Below are positions 7,516 to 17,035 of a stretch of DNA of 64,000 nt, piece after piece. The notes under the pieces are model-generated. The model saw only the letters and a program-made list of their open reading frames with translations, made no database searches and was not told the origin of the DNA. The stretch comes from JAHELQ01 sp965603365 (lineage in GTDB: Bacteria > Acidobacteriota > Aminicenantia > UBA2199). The position numbers were made by a program, and so were the translations under genes. Within the stretch, counting starts at the first letter, position 1. Each line of letters begins with the position of its first letter. Location of the stretch: assembly GCA_965603365.1 (NCBI GenBank), contig CBFDCR010000009.1, positions 1-64,000 of the forward strand. Reading direction: 5' to 3'.

Positions 7516-10500
7516 TTAATTCACCAGGGCCACAAAGTCCGCTTCACTGATCTCGATGTTTCTCTCTTCCGGGTGAACATTTTCGGATAACCTGGCGATG
7601 TAATGGGGGGAAATCTTTTCATCCCATTTTTCCCTGATAAAATCCATCAGCTCATCGGTTTTTTCCAACAACGATTCCTCCAGGTGCAGGACATTGTAAT
7701 CCACTATACTTTTTTCATATTTCACCTTGTACAGCAATAATTGGCACTCCACACCAAAGGCATCCTTTATTGATCTTTCCGCTTCGTCATATTGACTGAT
7801 TATGCCTTCGTTTTCTCCTTCTATATTGAGGGAGATATGTTCCGCCAATTCCCTTATTGTGGGTTTGTTATAAAAAACCGTTATGGGGATCTTGACTTGA
7901 AAAGCCTTTAAAATTTCCGTCAGGATCGTCATGGCTTTTAGCGAGTCTCCTCCCAGTTTGAAAAAATCGTCGTCAATTCCCACCCTATCATAACGAAAAA
8001 TACTTTGAAATATCCCTGCTGTCTTTTCCTCAATTTCAGTGGTGGGAGTAATGTATTCGATATCCAGCTCGGGCCGCTGGTACAAAACCACAGATGTCTG
8101 GTCTTCTTCAACTATTTCTGTCTCTGCCTCACCTACATTAAACTGAATTTTAGATTGTTCGATTAGGGCCATTAAGTCCATGTTAGAAACAGCTACCTGG
8201 GAAAAGGTATGATCTAAAATCCGGCAGAACACCTCAACGCCTTCGGCGTTGGTCACCCCATTCCCCAGGGTTTCAGGGTTATTCTCTGCCGCTTTTGCCG
8301 CCTGCCCGACTTCCTTCCAGGCATTCCAATTGATGGACACGGTGAAACAATCACCAGCCGCACTCTTCTGAAAGGAAAAGGCATCCAGAAAGGTATTGGC
8401 CCCACAGTGCCCCACCTGGCCAAAAGCCGGTATTATGCCGTTGACAGACGAACAAAAGACCATTAAATTGAGTCCCTCATCTTTCAGGAGGTCATCCAAT
8501 AAAAGGGCACCTTTTATCTTGGCGGCCAGAATAACATCGGTGATTTCCCGCGTCCGCCTCTGGATGATGCCGCCGTGATCGGCAATACCGGCACAGTGAA
8601 GCAAGCCATCGATCTTCCCAAATCGTTTCTTTGCCTGGGAAACGGCTTTTCGGACCTGTCCGGCATCGCTCACATCCGCACCGATTACCAGTACTTCGGC
8701 GCCATGATTCTCCAATTCCTTTACCTTTGTTATTTTGAACCGGGTTTGTTCGTCTCCATCCTGACTCGCCACCCAATCCGGCCATTCTTCTCGTGGAGGT
8801 AGCGGCGATCTCCCGACCAGAACCAGTTTGGGTTTTATAGTTCTGGCCAGGTATTCGGCCAGTACCAGGCCGATCCCTCCCAGGCCGCCCGTGATGAAAT
8901 AGGTCCCCTTCTCTTTAAAACGGGAAACCCTGTCGGTCGGTGTATCCAGGCGAACCGCCTTATAGATCTGCTCCCATCGGTAACGGCCTCTATAGGCGAC
9001 GATAGGATTAGCAGGTTCGACAGCGAACTCGGTCAGCAATTGATTGACTGGTGCCTTCTCCTGTTGATCATCCGGCGGAGTGAGTACGATGTCGATGCTG
9101 CGGCAATTGATGGTGGGATATTCGGCCGATATGACCTTAACAGCTCCCAGAATAGTCGCTTTTTCGGGATAAAGGAGATCCCCGGAGTTGACTTCCTGCA
9201 TATTATTGGTAATCACTTCGACCTGGAGATCATGGACAATGCCTTGCTCGCCAATGGCCTGCATGAGGTACAATAAACTGTAAAAACCGATCTCCTGGAA
9301 CCGGTCGACCATAGTCAGTCTGTCACTAAATTGCTGCAAGAACTCCCTGTCGGTCACACTCCATAAATGAACAATTTTTTCAGGAAATATATCCTGGGTT
9401 AACAGTTCAGAGACCAGGGAGTGATAATCACTTCTTAAGGCGGGATTGATGGTAAACGTACCGTCACCCTCCCGCTCAAATCTCGTGCCGGTTTTTACCA
9501 CTGTGATCCGATGGCCCTCTTGCGCCAACCGCCTCTTCAATTGAATCCCCAGGCCGCACTCGTCCATAAATATGAGCCAACGGCAAGGTTTTGCCGTATC
9601 CTCCCCCTTCGTTTTGGGCAGCAGCGCCCTCGTCCAGGAGGGAATATAGAACCAATCGGCCATATCCGGTTTCGGGACCAGCCTGGCCCTCCTATTGAGC
9701 ATTTCGGCCCCCAGCTTGAAGGGATCTCCTTCAATCCAGTATCTCTGGCGTTCAAATGAGTAGGTGGGCAGCGGTACCCGGTATCTTTTTTCCTGGCCAT
9801 AAAATTCAGGCCAGTCTATGCTCTTTCCATACAGCCACAATTGGCCGAGCTGTCGGAGAAGGTAATACACATCCGATACTTCTTCTTTCTTGGGCTTCAC
9901 CAGGTTAATGACCAGGGTGTTGGGTCTTAGGCCGGGATGCTGCTGGGTAAAGAGGGTTAAACCTCTATCGGAACTCATCTGGACAAAGACAGGATCGGCC
10001 TCTTTTAATAATTCCCCCAGGCCATCGTCAAAGCGGATGGTCTCCATTAAATGCCGGGTCCAATAGTCGGGCGCCAACGCCTCGCTGTCGGTTACCCATG
10101 TCCCAGTCAGACCGGCGATATAGGGAATTTTCGGCTGGTTTAATTTGATCTGTTCTACAACCTGGCGAAATTCATCGGCAATAGGGGCCATTAATTTTGA
10201 GTGGCTGGCCCGGGGAAAATTAATGCGAATGCATTCATAACCCTTTTTATTCAATTTTTTTTCAAAGCTATCCACTGCTTCCATCGGTCCCGATATGATG
10301 CAATTGGCCTTCGTATTCACCGCTGCCAGCGAAATCTCCTCCGGTAAAAAGGACTTTAACTCTTCTTCCGCAAGGGGGATACTGAGCATCTTGCCCGGCC
10401 GGGTCTTTTCCATTAATTGCCCTCTTAACACAACCAGTTTTAAGGCATCCTCCAGCGAAAAGACTTCGGCCAGACAGGCTGCTGCATATTCACCGAAGCT

Positions 10501-12387
10501 GTGTCCGATCAGGGCATGGGGTCTTATGCCCCACTTGATCAATAACCTGGCCAGGGAGTATTCAAAAATAAATTTGATCGGCCCTGAATACAATACATCA
10601 TCTATCTTTGCCTGTCCCTCTTGCTCCTGTTCTTTTGGGGGGTAGAGGAAATCCCGCACACCGGTCCCCATAATGTTCTCCAGGACACCAAAACATCGAT
10701 CCATTTCCTGGCGAAAAGCGGCCTCTTCCCGATAAAGGGAAAGCCCCATATTCACATATTGAGAACCCTGGCCGGAAAACATGAATACCACGGGCCGATC
10801 CTTCTCCCCGGCCATAAAGGATTGAACCTGGCCGGAACCGGGGGAAGCCAACATCTCTACCGCTTCCTGCACATCGGAACAGACCAACATGCGGCGATGG
10901 GAGAGGGCCTTCCTGCCCACCTGTAATGTAAAGGCGGCGTCCGCCAGGTTAATCCCGGGATTTTCCTGTAAATATGTACGCAAATCCGTGGAGCCCCGCT
11001 CCAGGGCGGACTCTGTTCTGGCAGACAGTAGCAGGAGTTGGAAAGGCCGGGACGCCGACGATTCTTCTCTTAATGGCGCTTCCTCCAGGATGACATGGGC
11101 ATTGGTGCCTCCCAGTCCAAAAGAGCTGACGGCCGCCCGCAGGGGATATGTATTATTTTTCCACTCCCTCAACTCTGCATTCACATAGAAGGGACTGTTT
11201 TCAAAATCAATCTCTGGGTTTGGCGTTACATAGTATAAACTGGGGGGAATTTTTTTATGCTTTAATGTCAGGACGGTTTTGATAAACCCCGCAATCCCGG
11301 CAGCACTGATCAGGTGTCCCACATTGGTCTTCACAGAACCAATGCCGCAGCTATTTTTACTATCGATATTAAATGCCTGTGTCAATGCCTTCACTTCAAT
11401 CGGGTCTCCCAGGTTGGTGGCACTGCCGTGGGTCTCCACATAACTGATGGTTGACGGTTCTACCATAGACATTTGCAGGGCAGTGCGAATCACTTCCGTC
11501 TGGCCCTTTACACTCGGAGCCGTAAAACCGATCCGCCTGTTCCCGTCATTGTTGCTGGCAGATCCCTTCACGACGGCATAGATATGATCCCGATGGGCGC
11601 TGGCGTCCTCCAGGAGTTTTAATACGACCACTCCAATACCGTTTCCAAAGACAATACCGGTAGCATCGGCATCAAAGGACCGCATGTGGCCGTCCTGGGA
11701 CATAATCATTCCTTCCTGGTACCAATAGCCAGTTTTCTGGTTGACGGAAATGGATACACCGCCAGCCACCGCCATGTCGCAGTCACCATTCAGCAACCCC
11801 CGGCAGGCCATATGAACAGCCACCAGGGAGGTAGAACAGGCGTTGGAGATATTGGAGCTGGGACCTCGCAAATTCAAGTTATAGGAGAGAAGCATACTTA
11901 GAAAATCCTTGCTGCTGAACATTTCCCGGGTTATACCATCGCTTCCGCCCTCGCCGAATAACAGGGTTTTGGCCTTCCAACTCATATTCTCCGAGGCACC
12001 GGCATATACGCCTATTAATCCCCCATACGAGAATGGATTGTAACCGGCATCCTCCAGCGCCTGCCAGGTACATTCATGAAAAATACGTATCTGGGGGTCC
12101 ATCAGTTCTGCATCTCCCGGGGCATAGCCAAAAAACGAAGCATCGAAATATTCGCTGTCCTCTACCACGGCATTGGCCTTCACATAGCTGGGATTTTCCA
12201 GCCACTCGGAAGGTATGTCGGCCTCTGCCAACTCCTCATCCGAAAAAAACGAAATGGACTCCATTCCATTTATGAGATTATTCCAGAATTCATGAATATT
12301 AGACGCTCCTGGGAACCTACCGGAAATACCGATCACAGCTATTTCCAGGCCCGTTTTCACATACGTTTCATTCATATTATCAGGCAT
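7516..12387 (-). CDS. Type I polyketide synthase KS-AT-KR(altered)-ACP with unusual C-terminus
   Basis: 1623 residues. The KS (about 15-440) has ACSTSL with the active Cys, ETHGSATNLGDP in place of ETHGTGT, and KTNVGH. The AT (about 530-840) has GHSFGE and the specificity segment RASH, closer to the methylmalonyl-type YASH than to malonyl HAFH. The KR has an intact TGGLGGIG, but the usual catalytic Tyr is His at residue 1327 (GQVGHCGAN), so reduction may be lost. The ACP has LGGDSLKA near residue 1480. The last 100 residues, up to SEADFVALVN, match no release domain I know. The start overlaps the previous gene by 8 bases and has an AAAGGAG site. This appears to be the last elongation module. 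Confidence 0.95.
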   Translation of the reverse strand: MPDNMNETYVKTGLEIAVIGISGRFPGASNIHEFWNNLINGMESISFFSDEELAEADIPSEWLENPSYVKANAVVEDSEYFDASFFGYAPGDAELMDPQIRIFHECTWQALEDAGYNPFSYGGLIGVYAGASENMSWKAKTLLFGEGGSDGITREMFSSKDFLSMLLSYNLNLRGPSSNISNACSTSLVAVHMACRGLLNGDCDMAVAGGVSISVNQKTGYWYQEGMIMSQDGHMRSFDADATGIVFGNGIGVVVLKLLEDASAHRDHIYAVVKGSASNNDGNRRIGFTAPSVKGQTEVIRTALQMSMVEPSTISYVETHGSATNLGDPIEVKALTQAFNIDSKNSCGIGSVKTNVGHLISAAGIAGFIKTVLTLKHKKIPPSLYYVTPNPEIDFENSPFYVNAELREWKNNTYPLRAAVSSFGLGGTNAHVILEEAPLREESSASRPFQLLLLSARTESALERGSTDLRTYLQENPGINLADAAFTLQVGRKALSHRRMLVCSDVQEAVEMLASPGSGQVQSFMAGEKDRPVVFMFSGQGSQYVNMGLSLYREEAAFRQEMDRCFGVLENIMGTGVRDFLYPPKEQEQEGQAKIDDVLYSGPIKFIFEYSLARLLIKWGIRPHALIGHSFGEYAAACLAEVFSLEDALKLVVLRGQLMEKTRPGKMLSIPLAEEELKSFLPEEISLAAVNTKANCIISGPMEAVDSFEKKLNKKGYECIRINFPRASHSKLMAPIADEFRQVVEQIKLNQPKIPYIAGLTGTWVTDSEALAPDYWTRHLMETIRFDDGLGELLKEADPVFVQMSSDRGLTLFTQQHPGLRPNTLVINLVKPKKEEVSDVYYLLRQLGQLWLYGKSIDWPEFYGQEKRYRVPLPTYSFERQRYWIEGDPFKLGAEMLNRRARLVPKPDMADWFYIPSWTRALLPKTKGEDTAKPCRWLIFMDECGLGIQLKRRLAQEGHRITVVKTGTRFEREGDGTFTINPALRSDYHSLVSELLTQDIFPEKIVHLWSVTDREFLQQFSDRLTMVDRFQEIGFYSLLYLMQAIGEQGIVHDLQVEVITNNMQEVNSGDLLYPEKATILGAVKVISAEYPTINCRSIDIVLTPPDDQQEKAPVNQLLTEFAVEPANPIVAYRGRYRWEQIYKAVRLDTPTDRVSRFKEKGTYFITGGLGGIGLVLAEYLARTIKPKLVLVGRSPLPPREEWPDWVASQDGDEQTRFKITKVKELENHGAEVLVIGADVSDAGQVRKAVSQAKKRFGKIDGLLHCAGIADHGGIIQRRTREITDVILAAKIKGALLLDDLLKDEGLNLMVFCSSVNGIIPAFGQVGHCGANTFLDAFSFQKSAAGDCFTVSINWNAWKEVGQAAKAAENNPETLGNGVTNAEGVEVFCRILDHTFSQVAVSNMDLMALIEQSKIQFNVGEAETEIVEEDQTSVVLYQRPELDIEYITPTTEIEEKTAGIFQSIFRYDRVGIDDDFFKLGGDSLKAMTILTEILKAFQVKIPITVFYNKPTIRELAEHISLNIEGENEGIISQYDEAERSIKDAFGVECQLLLYKVKYEKSIVDYNVLHLEESLLEKTDELMDFIREKWDEKISPHYIARLSENVHPEERNIEISEADFVALVN

Positions 12388-15300
12388 TCTGTTCTCCTTT
12401 GGAAATTTTCCTTATCTTTACCAGATTCTCCTGTCCCCTGTTGATGGCATCCTGACGGCTTGTGATACCCTCATCCATATCCCCGGCGTCCTCATCCAGG
12501 TAGGCAGCCAAAGAACTGATCGTTGAATATTCAAACCAGACCACCACCGAAATATCCCGGTTGAGTTGCTCTTTCAATTGTCGGTTTAATTGGACTATAT
12601 CCAATGAGGTGATCCCCAAGTCGAAGAAGTTATCATTACGCCCCACCATATCGAGGCCCAAAAATTCCTGCATGATCCCGGCGATCAACTCTTCGGTACG
12701 GTTCTGGGGAGGTACATAGGCGGTCAGCATACTGGGCCTGGGTTGGAGAACCGAGGATTTCTGCTGTTCCGAGTCTTCTCCTTTTTCGGGTGATTCCAAT
12801 TTAAGCCAACGATCGATCCTGGTCTGTAAATTGTAAGTGGAGACCACCAGGCGGTATTCTTCTGCGCAGGCTAAAATGCGCATAAACGCCTGTTCACCTT
12901 CGGCAGGGGTAATCAACAGATCGGTGGAAGCCGACTCCTCCCCTATCTTCTTTTCACTATTTTCCTCAAATTGCCAACCATCCCAGTTGACGCCGATCCA
13001 GGGTACTGCATTTTCACGATTATGGCGTTGGGTAAAGGCATCCATAAACAAATTGGCCGCCGCATAGGCAGAATAGCCCATACCCCCTAATATTGCAGAT
13101 AAGGAGGAGGCCAACATACAAAAATCGAGTGATTGATCCTGGAAAACATTGTCCAGCACGTAGAGACCGTAGACCTTGGGGCGGAAATGGGCCATACAGG
13201 CGGCCTCCTCCATATTATCAATAAAACGGAAGGTATCTGGATCGGTTACCCCGGCGGCATGTATCACGCCGTTTATCTCTCCAAACCGCTCTAAAGCCTT
13301 CGAGACCAACGTCTCCATCTGCTTTTGATCGGCGATATCGGTTGACGACATCATGATTTCTGCGCCCGACTCCTCCAACTTCAAGACCCGCTGTATTTTT
13401 TGGCTCAGTTGATCTGTATCGTCAGCGGCTAAAATACCCCGCCATTTTTCTCTCTCCGGCAGAGGCGACCGGCCAGTCAAAATTAACCGGGCCTTCCACT
13501 GTCGGGCCAGATACCGGGCCAGCACAAATCCCATCTTGCCCAATCCGCCGGTAATCAGGTATACGCCTCTCTCTCTTAACGGCACATCCTTTTCCAGGGC
13601 ATCATCCAGCCGGACAGGTTGAAAAGATTCGATCCAACGAAAATCCCCCCGGTAAGCTACCGCCAGGTCCGGGGACTCCACGGTGAGTTCCACCAATAGG
13701 CGCCTGACTAATTTTCCCCTCTGGTAACGATCCGCTCGGGGCAGTATCATGTCGATGCTTCGGCATTTTATATTGGAATATTCCTGGGGAATCACTTTAA
13801 TCGGAGCCAATATGGTAGATTTTTCCGGGCAGAGGATCTCTTCACCGCTAACGGCTTGCACGTTATTGGTTAAAACTTCAATTCGGATATCTTTGCGAAT
13901 TTTCAGTTTACCGATAGCCCGGGCCAGGTACAGCAAGCTGTAAAAACCGTCATACAGGCATTTCTTGAAAATGGGCGCACCGCTCTCCTGTTCAACGTTT
14001 TCATCGATACTGAGCAGGTGCACAATCCTATCGGGTATCATCTCCCGGGAGAGAAGCGTTTTCATTAAAACCTCAAAATCCCCGGGCTTTTCAGTATTAA
14101 TGTTGTATCGCCTGTCGTCCACGGCAGCAAATTCCCCGCCCTTGTTTACCGTAATAACCTGATGCCCCTCCTCCTTTAGCCCCTTGACCAGTCGTGTTCC
14201 CAAATCCTGTGCATTATCAATGACCAGGAAGCAATATTTTGAGGCTGAGTCTCGATTCTGTCGCGCCGGCAGCGGCGAACGCCTCCACGATGGCAGGTAG
14301 AACCAATCGGCTAAATTTAACTTTACATCGGCTCGCCTCTGGGAGGAGAACTTCTGTATCGCCATCTGGACAGGATCGCCATTAATCTCGAAGCGTTGAC
14401 GTTCGAATGGATAGGTGGGTAAAGGGAGGCGGTTTCTCTGCTCTCCAGCCTGAAATTTTAACCAATCTATATCCAATCCGAAGAGCCATGATTGGCCGAT
14501 TTTGTTTAGCAGGTAGTGTTCATCGGTTATTATTTCCTTTGGATGCCTGATTAGATTAACTGGCAAATGGCCCGGCTTCTTGTCGGCATGTTTGTTAATA
14601 AATGTACTCAATGTATTCCCCGGTCCCACTTCTAAAAAAATCGAGTCCTCATCCTTCAACAGCTCGGCGAGACCATCGGCAAAGCGTACTGTATCCCTGA
14701 GATGCCTGGCCCAATATTTGGGCTCGCCGATATCTTCCAGCGCTGCCCAGGTGCCGGTCACATTGGTAATATAAGGAATTGTCGGCTGATTTATGGTAAC
14801 CTTTGAGACCTCCCGGGCAAACTCAGCCAATATCGGGTTCATCGAGGAGGAATGAAAGGCATGAGATGTATGCAGTCGGGTGGTGTCGCAGCCATCTGCC
14901 TTTAAGCGGACCGAAAAGGCATCGACGGCCTCATGGCCCCCGGAAACCACGCAAAGGGAAGAGCTGTTGCTCGCCGCCAACGACAACTCTTCATTCAACA
15001 GTGGCCGCAGTTGCTCTTCGGCTAGAGGTACACTCAACATGGCGCCGGTGGGGACTTGCTTCATTAAGTTTCCCCTTAAAGCCACCAGCCTCAGGGCGTC
15101 TTCTAAGGAAAAAACACCGGATAAATGGGCCGCCACATATTCACCGATGCTGTGCCCGATCATGGCATGGGGCGTTATCCCCCAGCCCATCAATAACCGG
15201 GCAAGCGCATACTCGAAAGCAAATAAAATAGGCTGTGTTATTTCGGTGCGATTGATGTCGGACGGTTGATCTGGCGCATCAGGCCCAGGATACATCATTT

Positions 15301-17035
15301 TTTTTAAGTCACAACCCACCAATGGACTTAAGAATTCAAAACATCGATCCATCTCCTGTCGAAACGACGGGAATATGTCGTAAAGCCCGCGCCCCATATT
15401 CACATACTGGCTGCCCTGACCCGGGAACATCAAGACCAGTTGACCGACTCGTTCCCTATTTAATAAAAAAGCCTGGACTTGCCCTGAATCCGGGGTGGAT
15501 AAAAATTCGATTGCCGTCTCAATATTTGGGCATACCGTCATCTTGCGGTACGGCAGGGCTTTTCTCCCTGCCTGCAGAGTGTAGGCAACATCCGCCAGGT
15601 TGATTCGTGGGTTCTCCTGGAGATATATCACCAGGTTTTGAGTCATTTTATTCAAAGCCGATTCGGTTTTGGCAGACAATACCAACAACCGGTGTTCCCT
15701 TTGTCCGGGCAAGCTTTGTTCGGCCCTGTCGCCATCCATTACAGGTGCCTCTTCTAAAACGACATGGGCATTGGTACCGCCGATACCAAACGAACTCACC
15801 CCGGCCCTTAGGGGTTCACCGTTTCCTCTCCACTCTGTTAGCTTCGCTATCACATAAAAAGGGCTATTTTCAAAATCAATTTTTGGGTTGGGGGTATTAA
15901 AGTGTAAACTGGCAGGGATCAGCTTATATTTTAAAGCCAATGCCGTTTTGATAAGCCCTGCCACCCCGGCTCCTGCATCCAGATGACCAATATTGGTCTT
16001 GGCCGATCCAATGGCGCAAAAGCCTCTTTTTTTACTGGCAAAAGCAAGCCTCAGGGCCTCCATTTCCACCGGGTCGCCCAATTGGGTACCGGTGCCGTGG
16101 GCCTCGACATAGGTAATACTCTCAGGCTGTATTCCGGCCATTTGCAGGGCAGCCTTAATCACCTCGGCTTGCCCCTCAATACTGGGTGCACTGAAGCCAA
16201 CCTTTCTAATACCATCATTATTAATGGCGGAGCCCTTAATCACGGCATAAATATGATCCCCTTCCAGAAGAGCGTCCTCCAATCCCTTTAACACCACCAT
16301 CCCACCGCCGTCACTACCCACGACTCCCTTTGAGTCGGCATCGAAGGCACGGCAGTGGCCATCCGGTGGGGCGATCATTCCTTCTTCGTATATATAGCCT
16401 GTCTTTTTCAAAATTCTGACCCGGATACCCCCGGCCAACGCCATGTCGCATTCACCGTTGATGAGGGCCTGACAGGCCACATGAACCGCTACTAAAGAAG
16501 TAGAACATGCCGTATATACCCCCAGACTCGGTCCTATTAGATTAAATTTATACGAAATCCGGGTGCACAGAAAATCTTTATTGGTGAGTTGTACTGCGGC
16601 AAACTGGCCAAATTTGTCCAGTTTGCCAGACAGCGTTGACAGGGCTTCCCAGTTGAAATGTGGGGCGCTGCCGGCATAGATGCCGATGAGTCTGTTGTAT
16701 GATTCGGGATTATAGCCGGCATCCTCCAGTGCCTCCCAGGCACATTCATGCAGAATTCGCATCTGGGGGTCCATCACATCAGCCTCTCTCGGTGAATACC
16801 CAAAAAAAGAGGCATCGAAACAGTCCACATCATCGAGAATACCGTTTGCCTTTACATAATCCGGGCGGTTAATTAAATCCTGGGAAATTCCCGAAGCCGC
16901 CAATTCCTCATCGGAAAAAAAACTGATCAATTCAACACCATTTTTTATGTTTTCCCAGAATGCCTTCACTCCCGGTGCTCCGGGAAATCTTCCGGCCATG
17001 CCAATAATCGCCACTTCAAAACCTGTTTTATCCAT
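12380..17035 (-). CDS. Type I polyketide synthase KS-AT-KR-ACP
   Basis: 1551 residues. The KS (about 8-435) has TACSTSL with Cys near 176, EAHGTGT near 313 and KTNIGH near 350. The AT (about 540-840) has GHSIGE with Ser near 629 and SHAFHS near 725, the malonyl-CoA signature. A structural spacer precedes the KR, which has TGGLGKMG and a complete Ser/Tyr/Asn set (ASSLSAILGG, YSAYAAAN). The ACP reads LGITSLDI near residue 1475, with the carrier Ser. It should add one malonate and reduce it to a beta-hydroxyl. The N-terminus begins directly in the KS. The C-terminus carries a charged tail (QDAINRGQENLVKIRK) that may dock with the next KS. The gene overlaps both neighbours by 8 bases, so order and coupling are tight. 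Confidence 0.96.
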   Translation of the reverse strand: MDKTGFEVAIIGMAGRFPGAPGVKAFWENIKNGVELISFFSDEELAASGISQDLINRPDYVKANGILDDVDCFDASFFGYSPREADVMDPQMRILHECAWEALEDAGYNPESYNRLIGIYAGSAPHFNWEALSTLSGKLDKFGQFAAVQLTNKDFLCTRISYKFNLIGPSLGVYTACSTSLVAVHVACQALINGECDMALAGGIRVRILKKTGYIYEEGMIAPPDGHCRAFDADSKGVVGSDGGGMVVLKGLEDALLEGDHIYAVIKGSAINNDGIRKVGFSAPSIEGQAEVIKAALQMAGIQPESITYVEAHGTGTQLGDPVEMEALRLAFASKKRGFCAIGSAKTNIGHLDAGAGVAGLIKTALALKYKLIPASLHFNTPNPKIDFENSPFYVIAKLTEWRGNGEPLRAGVSSFGIGGTNAHVVLEEAPVMDGDRAEQSLPGQREHRLLVLSAKTESALNKMTQNLVIYLQENPRINLADVAYTLQAGRKALPYRKMTVCPNIETAIEFLSTPDSGQVQAFLLNRERVGQLVLMFPGQGSQYVNMGRGLYDIFPSFRQEMDRCFEFLSPLVGCDLKKMMYPGPDAPDQPSDINRTEITQPILFAFEYALARLLMGWGITPHAMIGHSIGEYVAAHLSGVFSLEDALRLVALRGNLMKQVPTGAMLSVPLAEEQLRPLLNEELSLAASNSSSLCVVSGGHEAVDAFSVRLKADGCDTTRLHTSHAFHSSSMNPILAEFAREVSKVTINQPTIPYITNVTGTWAALEDIGEPKYWARHLRDTVRFADGLAELLKDEDSIFLEVGPGNTLSTFINKHADKKPGHLPVNLIRHPKEIITDEHYLLNKIGQSWLFGLDIDWLKFQAGEQRNRLPLPTYPFERQRFEINGDPVQMAIQKFSSQRRADVKLNLADWFYLPSWRRSPLPARQNRDSASKYCFLVIDNAQDLGTRLVKGLKEEGHQVITVNKGGEFAAVDDRRYNINTEKPGDFEVLMKTLLSREMIPDRIVHLLSIDENVEQESGAPIFKKCLYDGFYSLLYLARAIGKLKIRKDIRIEVLTNNVQAVSGEEILCPEKSTILAPIKVIPQEYSNIKCRSIDMILPRADRYQRGKLVRRLLVELTVESPDLAVAYRGDFRWIESFQPVRLDDALEKDVPLRERGVYLITGGLGKMGFVLARYLARQWKARLILTGRSPLPEREKWRGILAADDTDQLSQKIQRVLKLEESGAEIMMSSTDIADQKQMETLVSKALERFGEINGVIHAAGVTDPDTFRFIDNMEEAACMAHFRPKVYGLYVLDNVFQDQSLDFCMLASSLSAILGGMGYSAYAAANLFMDAFTQRHNRENAVPWIGVNWDGWQFEENSEKKIGEESASTDLLITPAEGEQAFMRILACAEEYRLVVSTYNLQTRIDRWLKLESPEKGEDSEQQKSSVLQPRPSMLTAYVPPQNRTEELIAGIMQEFLGLDMVGRNDNFFDLGITSLDIVQLNRQLKEQLNRDISVVVWFEYSTISSLAAYLDEDAGDMDEGITSRQDAINRGQENLVKIRKISKGEQNA

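Noticed and set aside
7117..7590. A 157-codon plus-strand open frame spanning the SDR and PKS ends
   Set aside because: It is antisense to two well-supported genes and has no motif of its own.
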